A DNA stretch of 64,000 nt from positions 1,922,001-1,986,000 of the forward strand of contig NZ_CP150481.1 of NCBI RefSeq assembly GCF_047922965.1, read 5' to 3'. How positions within the stretch are numbered: the stretch's first letter is position 1; every line of letters starts with the position of its first letter. Source of the stretch: Neptunicella plasticusilytica (GTDB lineage Bacteria; Pseudomonadota; Gammaproteobacteria; Enterobacterales; Alteromonadaceae). Below the pieces are notes generated by a model. That model saw only the letters and a list, made by a program, of their open reading frames with translations, did not search any database and was not told the origin of the DNA. Made by a program: the position numbers and the translations under genes. Below are positions 1-8,674 of this stretch, in pieces.

Positions 1-41
1 GCGGGAATCCACTGGTTTATCTGCCGCGTTAGAAAATCGTA

Positions 42-1028
42 TTACTTTTGCAGTTCCGTAGTAAAATGGTTTAAATCATCCGGGTTTACCACGGGCCAGT
101 CATTTTTCCATGTCATGGGCAAGATGCGCAGTTTCTGGATGCCATTATCAGCGGTTTCATAAGCGTGAAAGACCAGATAGTCTTTGCTATCAAAGGTATA
201 AGCCGCATTATGCCCAAGTGCGATCCAGTCTTTATTGCCTTTTAATACCAAGCTACCACCCCCTTGAAGCATGTCTTTGCCATCTTTATCCAAATAAGGC
301 CCAGTAACGGATTTAGAACGACCGACCATGATTTTGTAGGTGCTATCCATGCGGCGGCAGCAGAAATCGAACGAGACAAACAAATAGTAGTAATCGTTTT
401 TGTTAAATATGTAAGGGGCTTCAATAGCGCCCACCGGATCTTCCGGGCGGCTGGCAAGGTTATACCATTGTTGTGGCTCTGCAGGGCGGGTAAGCGAATC
501 ATCCAGTTTAACCAGTTTTAAGCCTGACCAGAATGAGCCAAAGCTCATCCAGATATTGCCTTTTTCATCTTCAATAATGGCCGGATCAATGGCGTTCCAG
601 TCATCACGGTTTGGCACTGATTGCACCACAATGCCTTGGTCTTGCCATTCATAATCGGGCGAACTGGGATCGAGTGACTTGTTAACCGTGACTCCTATGG
701 CCGAGGTGTTTTTACCGAAGGCCGATATTGAATAATAGACATAAAACAGCCCATTTTTTTGGTAAACATCCGGTGCCCAGATATGGTCATTAAAGCTCGG
801 GGAAACACTTTTGGCCCAACTGGGCTGGTCTTCAAATACACGGCCAACTAACTGCCAGTGAGTCAGGTCTTTGGACTGATAATAGGTAATACCGGGGCCG
901 GTACTAAACACGTAATAAGTATCACCCATTTTAGTCATGACCGGATCATGAACTTCTACCTGCTTGGCATTACAGCCCGCACAGATTAACAGCGTTGTGA
1001 TTAGAGCGGTTATATATTGTCTATTCAT
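42..1028 (-). CDS. GH43 endo-1,5-alpha-L-arabinanase, probable lipoprotein
   Basis: This protein of 328 residues is a glycoside hydrolase family 43 enzyme of the endo-arabinanase type, which cuts alpha-1,5-arabinan outside the cytoplasm. The three acidic catalytic residues of the five-bladed propeller fit well: Asp28 in an HDP motif (general base), Asp148 in AIDP (pKa modulator) and Glu203 in GAIEAPY (general acid). The N terminus is a hydrophobic signal ending in CAGC at Cys19, a lipobox-like site with an unusual Cys at -3, so lipidation is likely but not certain. It is transcribed away from a second GH43 gene and shares its upstream region. The family is well supported; endo rather than exo action is inferred from the HDPVM/AIDP/IEAPY pattern. 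Confidence 0.9.
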   Translation of the reverse strand: MNRQYITALITTLLICAGCNAKQVEVHDPVMTKMGDTYYVFSTGPGITYYQSKDLTHWQLVGRVFEDQPSWAKSVSPSFNDHIWAPDVYQKNGLFYVYYSISAFGKNTSAIGVTVNKSLDPSSPDYEWQDQGIVVQSVPNRDDWNAIDPAIIEDEKGNIWMSFGSFWSGLKLVKLDDSLTRPAEPQQWYNLASRPEDPVGAIEAPYIFNKNDYYYLFVSFDFCCRRMDSTYKIMVGRSKSVTGPYLDKDGKDMLQGGGSLVLKGNKDWIALGHNAAYTFDSKDYLVFHAYETADNGIQKLRILPMTWKNDWPVVNPDDLNHFTTELQK

Positions 1029-1145
1029 TAAAAATCCTTTGGTGCAAAGGAATGGCTACACCCCTCATCCTTGCAACTGCTCCTCTGTTGGCCGTACTTA
1101 TGCGCCGGCGCGCAATTCCAATGATGTTGGTTGTAACAGTCATCC

Positions 1146-1170
1146 ATTACAATAATGCAGAAGTTGTAAT
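1146..1170. promoter_or_regulatory. Inverted repeat between divergent GH43 genes
   Basis: The 218-base divergent spacer holds the perfect arms ATTACAA (1146-1152) and TTGTAAT (1164-1170), separated by 11 bases. A third direct copy of TTGTAAC lies at 1131-1137. A TATAAT hexamer at 1185-1190 follows and could be the -10 of the rightward GH43 gene. The layout suits a dimeric regulator acting on both genes. The regulator is unknown and the site is inference. Confidence 0.35.
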
Positions 1171-1246
1171 TATTCTAACATTAATATAATACAATATTAA
1201 TAATTAAGATGTTATTTATATCGACTTTTTAGGGAGTACATTTGAT

Positions 1247-2269
1247 ATGTCAAACAACCTGTTAGCTAAATTGAAACAACGATGTTTATTGACGCTAATA
1301 ACTGGATTGGCGGCTTCATCAGCGATGGCGGAGTTGCATATCGACAATCCGATTGTGGTACAGCGCGCTGACCCGTTTTTGGTACGTGATGTTAATATCG
1401 GTTGCTATCATTTTATTGCTACTTCCCCCAAGTTTGATCAAATCGAAATCCGCCAGTCTTGTCATATTAATGAACTCAAAGCGGTACAACCCAAAGTTAT
1501 ATGGCAAAAGCGTGATGCGGGGCCGATGAGCGTGAATATCTGGGCTCCGGAGCTACATCAAATTGATGGTATCTGGTACATCTATTTTGCTGCTGGAGAT
1601 AAAGCCAAACCTTTCAGCATTCGCATGTATGTGCTGTCGAATCCCAATGCTAATCCGGCACAAGGCAGTTGGAAAGAAGAAGGGCAGATTAAAACGCCCT
1701 GGGACAGTTTTTCACTGGATGCCACCACTTTTACTCAAGCTGATAAACGCTTTTTAGTCTGGGCACAAATGGATGCCGACCATACCTATAACTCGGCGCT
1801 GTTAATTGCGCAAATGGATTTGCCGACAAGCATCAAAGAACCGGTCGTAACTATTACCGAACCATTATTGGGTTGGGAACGACTAGGCTATAAGGTGAAC
1901 GAGGGCGCTGCGGTTATTCAGCGCCATGGCAGGTTTTTTATGACTTATTCGGCCAGTGCCACCGATGATCGTTATGCCATGGGGTTATTATGGGCAGATG
2001 AAGATGCTGACTTACTTAACCCGGCAAGCTGGCATAAATCACCCCAGCCGGTCTTTACCACTCAGACCGATATTCATCGCTACGGGCCGGGGCATAATAG
2101 TTTTGTTGTAGCCGAAGACGGCAAAACCGATTTAATGATTTACCACAGCCGTGATTATCGGCAGTTAAAAGGCACGCCACTGACGGATCCCAATCGCCAT
2201 GCCCGGGCGCGAGTTTTGGAGTGGGATGAAAAAGGCTTTCCGGTTTTTAATAATGAACAAGGAGATTAA
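1247..2269 (+). CDS. GH43 exo-alpha-L-arabinofuranosidase (GH43_26-like)
   Basis: This 340-residue secreted GH43 enzyme probably releases arabinose from the ends of arabinan or arabino-oligosaccharides. A signal peptide ends at SSAMA/E (cleavage after residue 28). The catalytic triad appears as Asp42 in RADPF (base), Asp158 in SLDAT (pKa modulator) and Glu219 in NEGAA (acid). The RADPF and SLDAT variants resemble GH43 subfamily 26 rather than the endo-arabinanase of the divergent gene. A GGGAG ribosome site lies about 10 bases before the ATG. With its neighbour it would convert arabinan to free arabinose. The subfamily call is from recalled motifs and is less sure than the family. Confidence 0.85.
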   Translation: MSNNLLAKLKQRCLLTLITGLAASSAMAELHIDNPIVVQRADPFLVRDVNIGCYHFIATSPKFDQIEIRQSCHINELKAVQPKVIWQKRDAGPMSVNIWAPELHQIDGIWYIYFAAGDKAKPFSIRMYVLSNPNANPAQGSWKEEGQIKTPWDSFSLDATTFTQADKRFLVWAQMDADHTYNSALLIAQMDLPTSIKEPVVTITEPLLGWERLGYKVNEGAAVIQRHGRFFMTYSASATDDRYAMGLLWADEDADLLNPASWHKSPQPVFTTQTDIHRYGPGHNSFVVAEDGKTDLMIYHSRDYRQLKGTPLTDPNRHARARVLEWDEKGFPVFNNEQGD

Positions 2270-2409
2270 CAGCCGCGCAATTAAGGTTTGAACTACTCGC
2301 CTGGTAGTCCGCTAAGGGAATTTTGTAATTATTATTATTTGTTAACTAATATTAGTCAGGTCTAATTTTATTTAACAAGCTTATCGGAAAATGGACGAGA
2401 GGACCGGAT

Positions 2410-3111
2410 ATGAAAATTGGATTCAGAACTACGCTTATTGTTGTGCTTTGGGTATTAAACAGTTTCGCCAATATGGCCAGTGCAGGCTTGATCACCAACA
2501 CCTATGTGAGTGACCAATATCTGTCGATTCCGCGAGATCCAGGGCCGGGCGCATCTCCGGAAGAGCGCACTTCAGGCCCTGCGTCGGAATTCCCAACTTC
2601 GATTGATATTGCAGGGCTTGATGGCATCGTGACCGATGTTAATGTCAAGCTTGTCGGTTTGACACATACTTATCCGGAGGATTTAAATATAGGTCTGGTG
2701 AATCCTGCTGGAGTGGGTGTGTACCTTATGGGGGATACGGGATCGTATTTTAGTATACAACTTGTGAATATAACCTTTGATGACCAGGCCAGCGCTGTTT
2801 TTGAGGAGTTTTCTCCTATCACTTCAGGGACATACCAAGTATCTCCGTTTGGGTTTGACCATTATGCTATTCCCGCTACTTTCGGTTTGACGCTTGATGC
2901 TTTCAATGGAACAACCGCAAATGGATTATGGTCACTATATGTTTACGATAATTTAGGGGCCGACGTTGGCTCACTTCAAGGGTGGGAGATCACGGTAACT
3001 ACAAGCGATGTTCCAGAACCTGGCAGTCTGGTTTTATTTGCCATTGGACTTATTGGTTTTGTGTTGAGAAAGAATCAATTTAGCACAACAACATTGGCAA
3101 ACTGCCCTTAA
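2410..3111 (+). CDS. Secreted P-domain protein with PEP-CTERM anchor
   Basis: This 233-residue exported protein has a signal peptide (cleavage near ASA/G, residue 26). Its central domain, about residues 58-198, resembles the proprotein-convertase P/Homo B beta-sandwich: the pattern of DVNVKLVGLTHTYPEDLNIGL, then FNGTTANGLWSLYVYDN and GWEITV is typical. The C terminus carries a PEP-CTERM sorting signal (VPEPGSLVLF from residue 201, membrane stretch, then RK at 220-221), used by exosortase systems. Twelve residues follow the basic pair, longer than usual. No protease domain is present, so it is not a subtilisin with its P domain. AGAGGA precedes the ATG. Function unknown, probably surface or matrix related. 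Confidence 0.8.
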   Translation: MKIGFRTTLIVVLWVLNSFANMASAGLITNTYVSDQYLSIPRDPGPGASPEERTSGPASEFPTSIDIAGLDGIVTDVNVKLVGLTHTYPEDLNIGLVNPAGVGVYLMGDTGSYFSIQLVNITFDDQASAVFEEFSPITSGTYQVSPFGFDHYAIPATFGLTLDAFNGTTANGLWSLYVYDNLGADVGSLQGWEITVTTSDVPEPGSLVLFAIGLIGFVLRKNQFSTTTLANCP

Positions 3112-3191
3112 CAATTATTGAATAAAATAGTCACAGATATTAAAACAGTTCATTGTTGAATAACAAACTTGCCATGACGGCTGTCAGGCAA

Positions 3192-3232
3192 ATAAAAAGA
3201 GGGCGGCTCCTATACAACAGGAAACCGCCCTC
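3192..3232 (-). terminator. Rho-independent terminator of the symporter gene
   Basis: The arms GAGGGCGG (3199-3206) and CCGCCCTC (3225-3232) form an 8-bp GC-rich stem. Read on the minus strand, the stem is followed by a run of T residues (AAAAA at 3194-3198 on the plus strand). It lies just downstream of the leftward SSS symporter gene. Confidence 0.85.
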
Positions 3233-3250
3233 GACAGTGGAACTATTTAA

Positions 3251-4879
3251 TTACCAGAATCGAACGTAGATAAAAGCGGTAATCGCCAGAATACCGGCGG
3301 TATGGATGTAATCCCATTTATCCAGTCCGGCGCGCATTTCGGACCATTGTGATTTGCTGATACTGCCAAAAGTCAGGCCTTGCAGTTTTTCATCATCACA
3401 TTGTTTAGTGAACATACTTACCACGACCATAATGACTGAAACCAGTACAAACAGCAGAATACAGAAGTACAGCCAGTTCATATCGGTTATCCAGGCAAAT
3501 GAGGTGCCTTTTATATCTTCGCGGAACGGCAACAACACCAACCTGATCATACCCATAATAAAACCAGATACTAAGCCGATATAGCCGGCCGAGGCGGTGA
3601 TACGTTTACTGATAAGTCCCAGGAAGAACACCGCCGCAATACCCGGTGCAATCAATGACTGAACACTTTGCAGATATTCATATAACACATCGGCAATCAG
3701 GCTCATCACCGGGATCCATAGCAGGCCCAGCAATACAATCACGATAGTGGCGATGCGGCCCACTCTAAGCAGGTGCAGTTCGGTGGACTCAGGCTTGAAT
3801 TTTTTATAAAAATCGATGGTAAACAAGGTGGCGGAAGAATTAAACAATGACGCCAGTGAACTCATCAATGCGGCTACCAGACCTCCAATCACTATGCCTT
3901 TCACACCGGAAGGAAGCAATTCCGAGACTAGCGTCGGGAAGGCCTGATCGGCACTGTCATAATGAATAATCCCTTTGGCATTCAGCGCGTAGGCAATCAT
4001 GCCGGGAACCAGAAAAATAAACACCGGAAGTAATTTTAAATAGCCGGCAAACATGGTGCCACGACGGGCTTCTTTAATGCCTTTGGCCGATAGTACACGT
4101 TGCACAATATACTGATCCGTACACCAATACCAAAAACCGATGATAAAGGAGCCGAAAATTACACCGGGCCAGGGGAATTCGCTATCAGTTGCAGCGCGGA
4201 TTAAATGCATATTGGCGTCATTCAGGCGCTCGACTTCTGCCCAACCGCCGACTTTATCTAAACCAACCACTAAAATAACCACCGAACCGATAATCAGCAC
4301 CGGGGTTTGCAAAACGGAGGTCCACATAATGGCTTTCATGCCACCCAAGACCGTATACAAACCGGTGATTAACACCAGTCCTACCGCAGAGATCCAGAAA
4401 AAATCGATACCCCAGATGGTATCGATGCCCAGAATGGTTTTAAACGCTATCCCGCCAGCATATACAGTAACTGCCACTTTGGTGAGTACATAGCTGACTA
4501 GTGAAATAACCGACAGAAAAGTGCGTGAGGCCGGATTATAACGACGTTCCAGAAACTCAGGCATGGTGTAAACTTTGCTGCTCCAGTAGAAGGGCACAAA
4601 CACCCAGCCGAGCAACAGAATGATCCAGGATTGCAACTCCCAGTGCGCCATGGCCATACCTGATTGTGCTCCGGCGCCGGATAATCCCACCAGATGCTCC
4701 GAACCAATGTTTGAAGCAAAAATCGAGGCCCCAATCACCAACCAACCGGCATTTCTGCCTGCCAGAAAATAGTCTGCGGTGTCTTTCTCCCTTTGTCGCA
4801 TCGACATCCACACAACGCCAATGAGCAAGACAAAAAATCCGCCTAGCACCAACCAATCTAACGCACTTAATTCAACCAT
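3251..4879 (-). CDS. SGLT-type sodium:solute symporter (SSS family)
   Basis: This 542-residue inner-membrane protein belongs to the sodium:solute symporter family and resembles the sodium/sugar cotransporters (vSGLT branch). The N-terminal region holds the family signatures FLAGRNAGW and ASNIGSEHLVGLSG, the latter in the unwound first core helix. About 13-14 membrane helices are visible through the C terminus. Length is normal. It sits beside arabinan hydrolases and sugar-oxidising enzymes and is divergent from a GntR regulator, so L-arabinose or a similar aldose is the likely cargo. The substrate is inference from context. Confidence 0.88.
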   Translation of the reverse strand: MVELSALDWLVLGGFFVLLIGVVWMSMRQREKDTADYFLAGRNAGWLVIGASIFASNIGSEHLVGLSGAGAQSGMAMAHWELQSWIILLLGWVFVPFYWSSKVYTMPEFLERRYNPASRTFLSVISLVSYVLTKVAVTVYAGGIAFKTILGIDTIWGIDFFWISAVGLVLITGLYTVLGGMKAIMWTSVLQTPVLIIGSVVILVVGLDKVGGWAEVERLNDANMHLIRAATDSEFPWPGVIFGSFIIGFWYWCTDQYIVQRVLSAKGIKEARRGTMFAGYLKLLPVFIFLVPGMIAYALNAKGIIHYDSADQAFPTLVSELLPSGVKGIVIGGLVAALMSSLASLFNSSATLFTIDFYKKFKPESTELHLLRVGRIATIVIVLLGLLWIPVMSLIADVLYEYLQSVQSLIAPGIAAVFFLGLISKRITASAGYIGLVSGFIMGMIRLVLLPFREDIKGTSFAWITDMNWLYFCILLFVLVSVIMVVVSMFTKQCDDEKLQGLTFGSISKSQWSEMRAGLDKWDYIHTAGILAITAFIYVRFW

Positions 4880-5185
4880 GTTTTATGTCCCACAAAAGCA
4901 TCAAAACCCCTTTAACTGCGCTGTTAAGGCAGTTACATTGATGCGGTTTATTATTATTAAAATAACATATTATAGTATAATAGTTGTGGCGAAAAGTAGT
5001 TTGTTAACTCGGAGTTAAAATTATTTGCTGGAATGTTATTTTGCGTGATATGAATAATTGATTTTTAATTGCATCAACTCTGGATATACAGCGTCATTTA
5101 AACGTATTATGTAGGTTAAACCCTTGACCTACCGATATAAAATTCGTGGTAGTATAATAACATGCTTGTATTTTAAGGAATTACT
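4880..5185. promoter_or_regulatory. Divergent promoter region, symporter / GntR regulator
   Basis: This 306-base spacer has no gene. It contains the palindrome TTAACTC-G-GAGTTAA (5004-5018), the AT-rich palindrome TATTATAGTATAATA (4968-4982), which could supply -10 elements to either strand, and the near-perfect inverted repeat TAGGTTAA-accc-TTGACCTA (5112-5131) about 55 bases before the regulator start. A TATAAT lies at 5154-5159. These are plausible operators for the FadR-type regulator; none has been tied to it. Confidence 0.45.
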
Positions 5186-5905
5186 ATGGCGCGGATCGAG
5201 AATCTGAACCTGTCTCAGCGAGTCACCAATGAGTTGGGGCAGGCGATTATTGGTGGACACTATACCTGTGACACCGGCTTACCCACTGAGGCCAAGCTCT
5301 GTGAAGAGTACGGCATTAGTCGTACCGCTATCAGAGAAGCAGTAAAAATGCTCGCAGCCAAAGGACTTATTTCCTCCAGACCGCGCAAAGGTATTCAGGT
5401 AGAGCCATCATCCAATTGGAATTTGTATGATACCAGCGTGTTAAAGTGGATGCTGGAAAGCAGTCCTTCGTTACTGGTACTGAAAGAGTTTTTGCAGATG
5501 CGCATGGCTATTGAGCCGCAAGCGGCTGCGTTGGCGGCCGAATATGCTACTGATGAGGACATTGCCAAAATAGGTGAGGCGCTGGAAGGCATGAAAGCGT
5601 CGGCCAAGGATCCGGAAAAAAGTTTCCACGATGCAGATTTAGCTTTCCACACCAGTATTTTATTTGCTAGCCGTAACCGGTTTTTCTTCCAGCTCAGGGA
5701 TTTTATCAGTACCGCGCTAAATGTCAGTATCCAGCATACGACACCAGCCAAAGGCAGTATTGACAGCATTGTGGATGAACACAATAAAGTTTATCAGGCT
5801 ATCCGTAGCAGGCAGCCAGAGCGGGCCAGAAATATGATCCATTATTTGATTGATGAAGCTATGTCTTTTATTGAAGCCGAAATCGCCAGTAAAAAAGCCA
5901 AATAA
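5186..5905 (+). CDS. GntR/FadR-family transcriptional regulator
   Basis: This 239-residue regulator has a winged helix-turn-helix at about residues 10-75 (PTEAKLCEEYGISRTAIREAV is the recognition region) and a C-terminal FCD ligand domain at about 95-225. The FCD metal-site residues are recognisable (DLAFH, then DEH, then a late His). AAGGA lies six bases before the ATG. FadR-type GntR proteins of this size usually sense a sugar acid. Its position between an SSS symporter and an aldose dehydrogenase suggests control of this catabolic block, with an aldonate or similar metabolite as effector. Ligand and operator are inference. Confidence 0.88.
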   Translation: MARIENLNLSQRVTNELGQAIIGGHYTCDTGLPTEAKLCEEYGISRTAIREAVKMLAAKGLISSRPRKGIQVEPSSNWNLYDTSVLKWMLESSPSLLVLKEFLQMRMAIEPQAAALAAEYATDEDIAKIGEALEGMKASAKDPEKSFHDADLAFHTSILFASRNRFFFQLRDFISTALNVSIQHTTPAKGSIDSIVDEHNKVYQAIRSRQPERARNMIHYLIDEAMSFIEAEIASKKAK

Positions 5906-5982
5906 TATAAAAACGGAATGGTTGGGTAACAATTGAACTGCTGCAAAGTGCTTCAAAATCTTGTTAATAATATTGAGTTTAT

Positions 5983-6762
5983 ATGTCTGAAAACGCGATA
6001 AGCGACACGCAATACCCGAGCTTGAAAGCCAGGCACGTCTTTATTACCGGTGGTGCAACAGGCATCGGTGCTACACTGGTTGCCCGTTTTTGCCGCCAAC
6101 GCGCGCGCGTAACGTTCATCGATATTGATGATCAGGCCGGTGAAGCGCTTTGCCAGAAATTGTTGGCAGAACATGGCTATGAATTACAGTTTATCCACTG
6201 TGATATCCGCGACGTCGATCAGTTGCTGAACAGTATTGAACAGGCAAACGCGGCTTTCGGTGATATTTCGGTACTGATTAATAATGCGGCCGATGATACC
6301 CGCCATGATACTGAAACCCTGTCAGTTGAATACTGGGATGAGCGTATGGCAGTCAATTTACGTCCCTGTTTTTTCGCTGCCCAAGCCGTTGTGCCGCAAA
6401 TGAAGCGCAGCGGAGGAGGCAGTATTATTAATATGGGCTCAATCAGTTGGCGGGTAAAACAGGATTTTATGCCAGCTTATACCACTGCCAAAGCGGCCAT
6501 TGAAGGGTTAACCCGTACTCTGGCCCGTCATCATGGTCAGGACGAGATTAGAGTTAATACGCTTATCCCGGGTTGGGTCATGACGGACAAGCAGTTGTCC
6601 TGTTGGCTGGATGCCGACAACATGAAGAATATCCATAATAATCAATGCTTAAAACAAACACTGCAGCCGAATGATATAGCCAATACGGCGTTGTTTTTAG
6701 CGGCCGACGACAGTCGGATGCTGACCGCACAGTCTATTATTGTGGATGGCGGTTGGGTTTGA
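5983..6762 (+). CDS. SDR-family aldose 1-dehydrogenase (L-arabinose/D-galactose type)
   Basis: This 259-residue classical short-chain dehydrogenase has the cofactor motif TGGATGIG (22-29), NNAAD in place of NNAG, and the catalytic residues Ser153, Tyr166 and Lys170. The segment IPGWVMTDKQ resembles the PGWVMT region of SDR L-arabinose/D-galactose 1-dehydrogenases, which oxidise the sugar to its 1,4-lactone with NAD(P). The downstream SMP-30 lactonase and nearby arabinanases fit that reaction. It follows the GntR gene by 77 bases. Substrate is inference; a general SDR or hexuronate-linked enzyme remains possible. Confidence 0.75.
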   Translation: MSENAISDTQYPSLKARHVFITGGATGIGATLVARFCRQRARVTFIDIDDQAGEALCQKLLAEHGYELQFIHCDIRDVDQLLNSIEQANAAFGDISVLINNAADDTRHDTETLSVEYWDERMAVNLRPCFFAAQAVVPQMKRSGGGSIINMGSISWRVKQDFMPAYTTAKAAIEGLTRTLARHHGQDEIRVNTLIPGWVMTDKQLSCWLDADNMKNIHNNQCLKQTLQPNDIANTALFLAADDSRMLTAQSIIVDGGWV

Positions 6763-6883
6763 GTTCATTACCTACAGTTTTGCTCCAGAATTATTCATAA
6801 CTCTATAGCGTTAAATAATGATTGAATTTTAAATGGTTAGGTGGTTAATTAGCTTAAAAGCAATTATATTATAATATGCAAAA

Positions 6884-6895
6884 TGCCAATTGGCA
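6884..6895. promoter_or_regulatory. Palindrome TGCCAATTGGCA upstream of the permease gene
   Basis: A perfect 12-bp palindrome lies 8 bases downstream of a consensus TATAAT (6870-6875), where a repressor would block transcription of the permease gene. The same GCCAATTGGC core recurs at 7696-7705 upstream of the lactonase gene. The binding protein is unknown. Confidence 0.4.
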
Positions 6896-6958
6896 GGCCA
6901 TAGCTAAAGAGGCCGTCATGAATTTCTTTTGGCAGATGACAAGAGGGTGAAATAAAGT

Positions 6959-7660
6959 TTGACTGAATGGACTTTGATATATTTGGTACTGTTTGTTGGC
7001 GCCTGCCTGCAAAGTGTTATCGGTTTTGGTCTGGGCCTTCTGTGCGCTCCCATTCTTTTTCTTATTTTACCCGAGCTGGTTCCGGCTCCCATGATCCTCA
7101 ATGCGTTACTGCTAACTTTGTTGATTGCCATTCGTAACCATGATGCCATTAATGTCAGGCAAACTGCTTTTTCTGTGATCGGCGGTACTATCGGTGTGCT
7201 GGTAGCCAGTAGTGTAATGATTTTTCTTGAGCATCATCAATACAGGGTGTTGTTTGGCGTGTCTATTGTGATTGGGGTGATATTGTCGGCCATCGGCTTT
7301 CATCCCAGAATTACCGCCTACACCAATGTGTTTGCCGGAACTTTATCCGGTTTTATGGGCACGGTAACCTCGGCGGGCGGTGCCCCAATGGGCTTGTTAT
7401 ATCAAACCGCCGAACATAAACAGATTAAAGCCAATCTAAGCGTGTTTTTTCTGTATATTAATGCTTTCGGTATTTTAACCCTTTGGCTTACCGGGGCAGC
7501 GGGTTCCAATGATTTCGTCCTGTTTGTGAAATGTATACCGGCGATATTACTGGGGTGGGGATTTTCCTGGCTGGTTAATAGCCGGATTAATGTTGATATT
7601 GTGCGGCCGCTGGTGTTGTTTGTGGCATTTTGTTCCGGCCTTGCCTCTATCGTTTTCTAA
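6959..7660 (+). CDS. TauE/SafE-family membrane permease
   Basis: This 233-residue protein is almost wholly hydrophobic, with about seven or eight predicted membrane helices, and has the family's glycine-rich repeats (QSVIGFGLGLLCAPI near the N terminus and SGFMGTVTSAGGAPMG in the middle). TauE/SafE proteins move small anions such as sulfite, sulfoacetate or organic acids, often outward. It starts at TTG, preceded by GAGGG about 12 bases upstream, and no better start was seen. It lies between an aldose dehydrogenase and a lactonase, so export or import of a sugar acid is possible, but cargo cannot be assigned. Confidence 0.82.
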   Translation: MTEWTLIYLVLFVGACLQSVIGFGLGLLCAPILFLILPELVPAPMILNALLLTLLIAIRNHDAINVRQTAFSVIGGTIGVLVASSVMIFLEHHQYRVLFGVSIVIGVILSAIGFHPRITAYTNVFAGTLSGFMGTVTSAGGAPMGLLYQTAEHKQIKANLSVFFLYINAFGILTLWLTGAAGSNDFVLFVKCIPAILLGWGFSWLVNSRINVDIVRPLVLFVAFCSGLASIVF

Positions 7661-7695
7661 CTTCTTCTGTCAATATTGACTTCCGAATTACTCTT

Positions 7696-7705
7696 GCCAA
7701 TTGGC
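7696..7705. promoter_or_regulatory. Palindrome GCCAATTGGC upstream of the lactonase gene
   Basis: This 10-bp palindrome is the second copy of the core seen at 6885-6894. It lies 19 bases before the chosen start of the SMP-30 lactonase gene. Two copies, each in front of a gene in the same sugar block, suggest a shared regulator. Confidence 0.35.
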
Positions 7706-7724
7706 TTATCCTGCTTATAAGAAC

Positions 7725-8630
7725 ATGTCAGTTAATCCTCAACTAAAATCGAATAAAGCAGCATATCAATGTTGGGGACCCCGCTGTGTGCTAGGTGAGG
7801 GAGCCTACTGGCATTCTGCGCATCAGCGTATTTACTGGGTTGATATTAAAGGCGCCTATTTACATTGGCTGAATTTGGCCGACAAGCAGGTATTTTCGCT
7901 TGCCATGCCGGAGCCGATTTGTTGGGTTGCAGCCACAACAGGGCGAGCGTTGATTGCCGGTTTTGGCAAAGGCATTTATCTGCTCAATCCTGACAGTGGC
8001 GAACGGCGATTTTATGCTGCTCCTGATAGTGAACCTGAACATAATCGCCTGAATGATGGCAAGGTAGATTACAATGGAGGTCTGTGGTTCGGCACTATGG
8101 ACGATCAGGAACAACTCCCCAGCGGCCATCTGTATCAATTGAATAGCTCATCAATACCGGTATGCATGGACTCAGGTTACGTGGTAAGCAATGGCCCGAC
8201 CTTCTGCCCGCTAACGCAACGTTTATTGCATGCCGACTCGGCTAATCGCACCATTTATCAGTTTGCTCTCGATCCTCAAGGGGGGTTGCATAATAAAGCG
8301 ATTTTCACCCAGTTTTCAGATTCGATGGGCTTTCCGGATGGCATGACAGTTGATGCGCAAGGCGGTATCTGGGTTGCACAGTGGGGCGGCGGTGGAATTT
8401 GCCGCTTTGATCAGCAAGGTCAACTGGATTTACGTATTGAATTACCCGCCACACTGGTGACCAGCCTGGTGTTTGGTGGAGAAAATCTGAGAACACTATT
8501 TGTTACCACCGCCACTAAAGATCTTGAGCCTGATGTTTTCGATGCGCAGCCGAATTCCGGTCAATTATTTGAAATTGATATGAGCGCCTGGGGATTTAAC
8601 GGTTTAGCACCCGTTGCTTTTAAATTGTAA
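7725..8630 (+). CDS. SMP-30/gluconolactonase-family sugar lactonase
   Basis: This six-bladed propeller lactonase of 301 residues would hydrolyse the sugar lactone made by the upstream dehydrogenase. The family metal-site signatures are present in order: an early Glu in LGEG, RLNDGKVD (Asn/Asp region), SNGP, and PDGMTVD (Asp ligand). The start at 7725 (MSVNPQ) is preferred over an upstream TTG at 7701, which falls inside the palindrome at 7696. No signal peptide is seen, so it is cytoplasmic. Together with an SDR it forms the first two steps of an oxidative L-arabinose or D-galactose route; the next enzyme, an aldonate dehydratase, is not in this window. Confidence 0.85.
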   Translation: MSVNPQLKSNKAAYQCWGPRCVLGEGAYWHSAHQRIYWVDIKGAYLHWLNLADKQVFSLAMPEPICWVAATTGRALIAGFGKGIYLLNPDSGERRFYAAPDSEPEHNRLNDGKVDYNGGLWFGTMDDQEQLPSGHLYQLNSSSIPVCMDSGYVVSNGPTFCPLTQRLLHADSANRTIYQFALDPQGGLHNKAIFTQFSDSMGFPDGMTVDAQGGIWVAQWGGGGICRFDQQGQLDLRIELPATLVTSLVFGGENLRTLFVTTATKDLEPDVFDAQPNSGQLFEIDMSAWGFNGLAPVAFKL

Positions 8631-8674
8631 CTGCGGCAGCTCTGCTGCAATTGTTAATTCTCTCAATTGTTACT

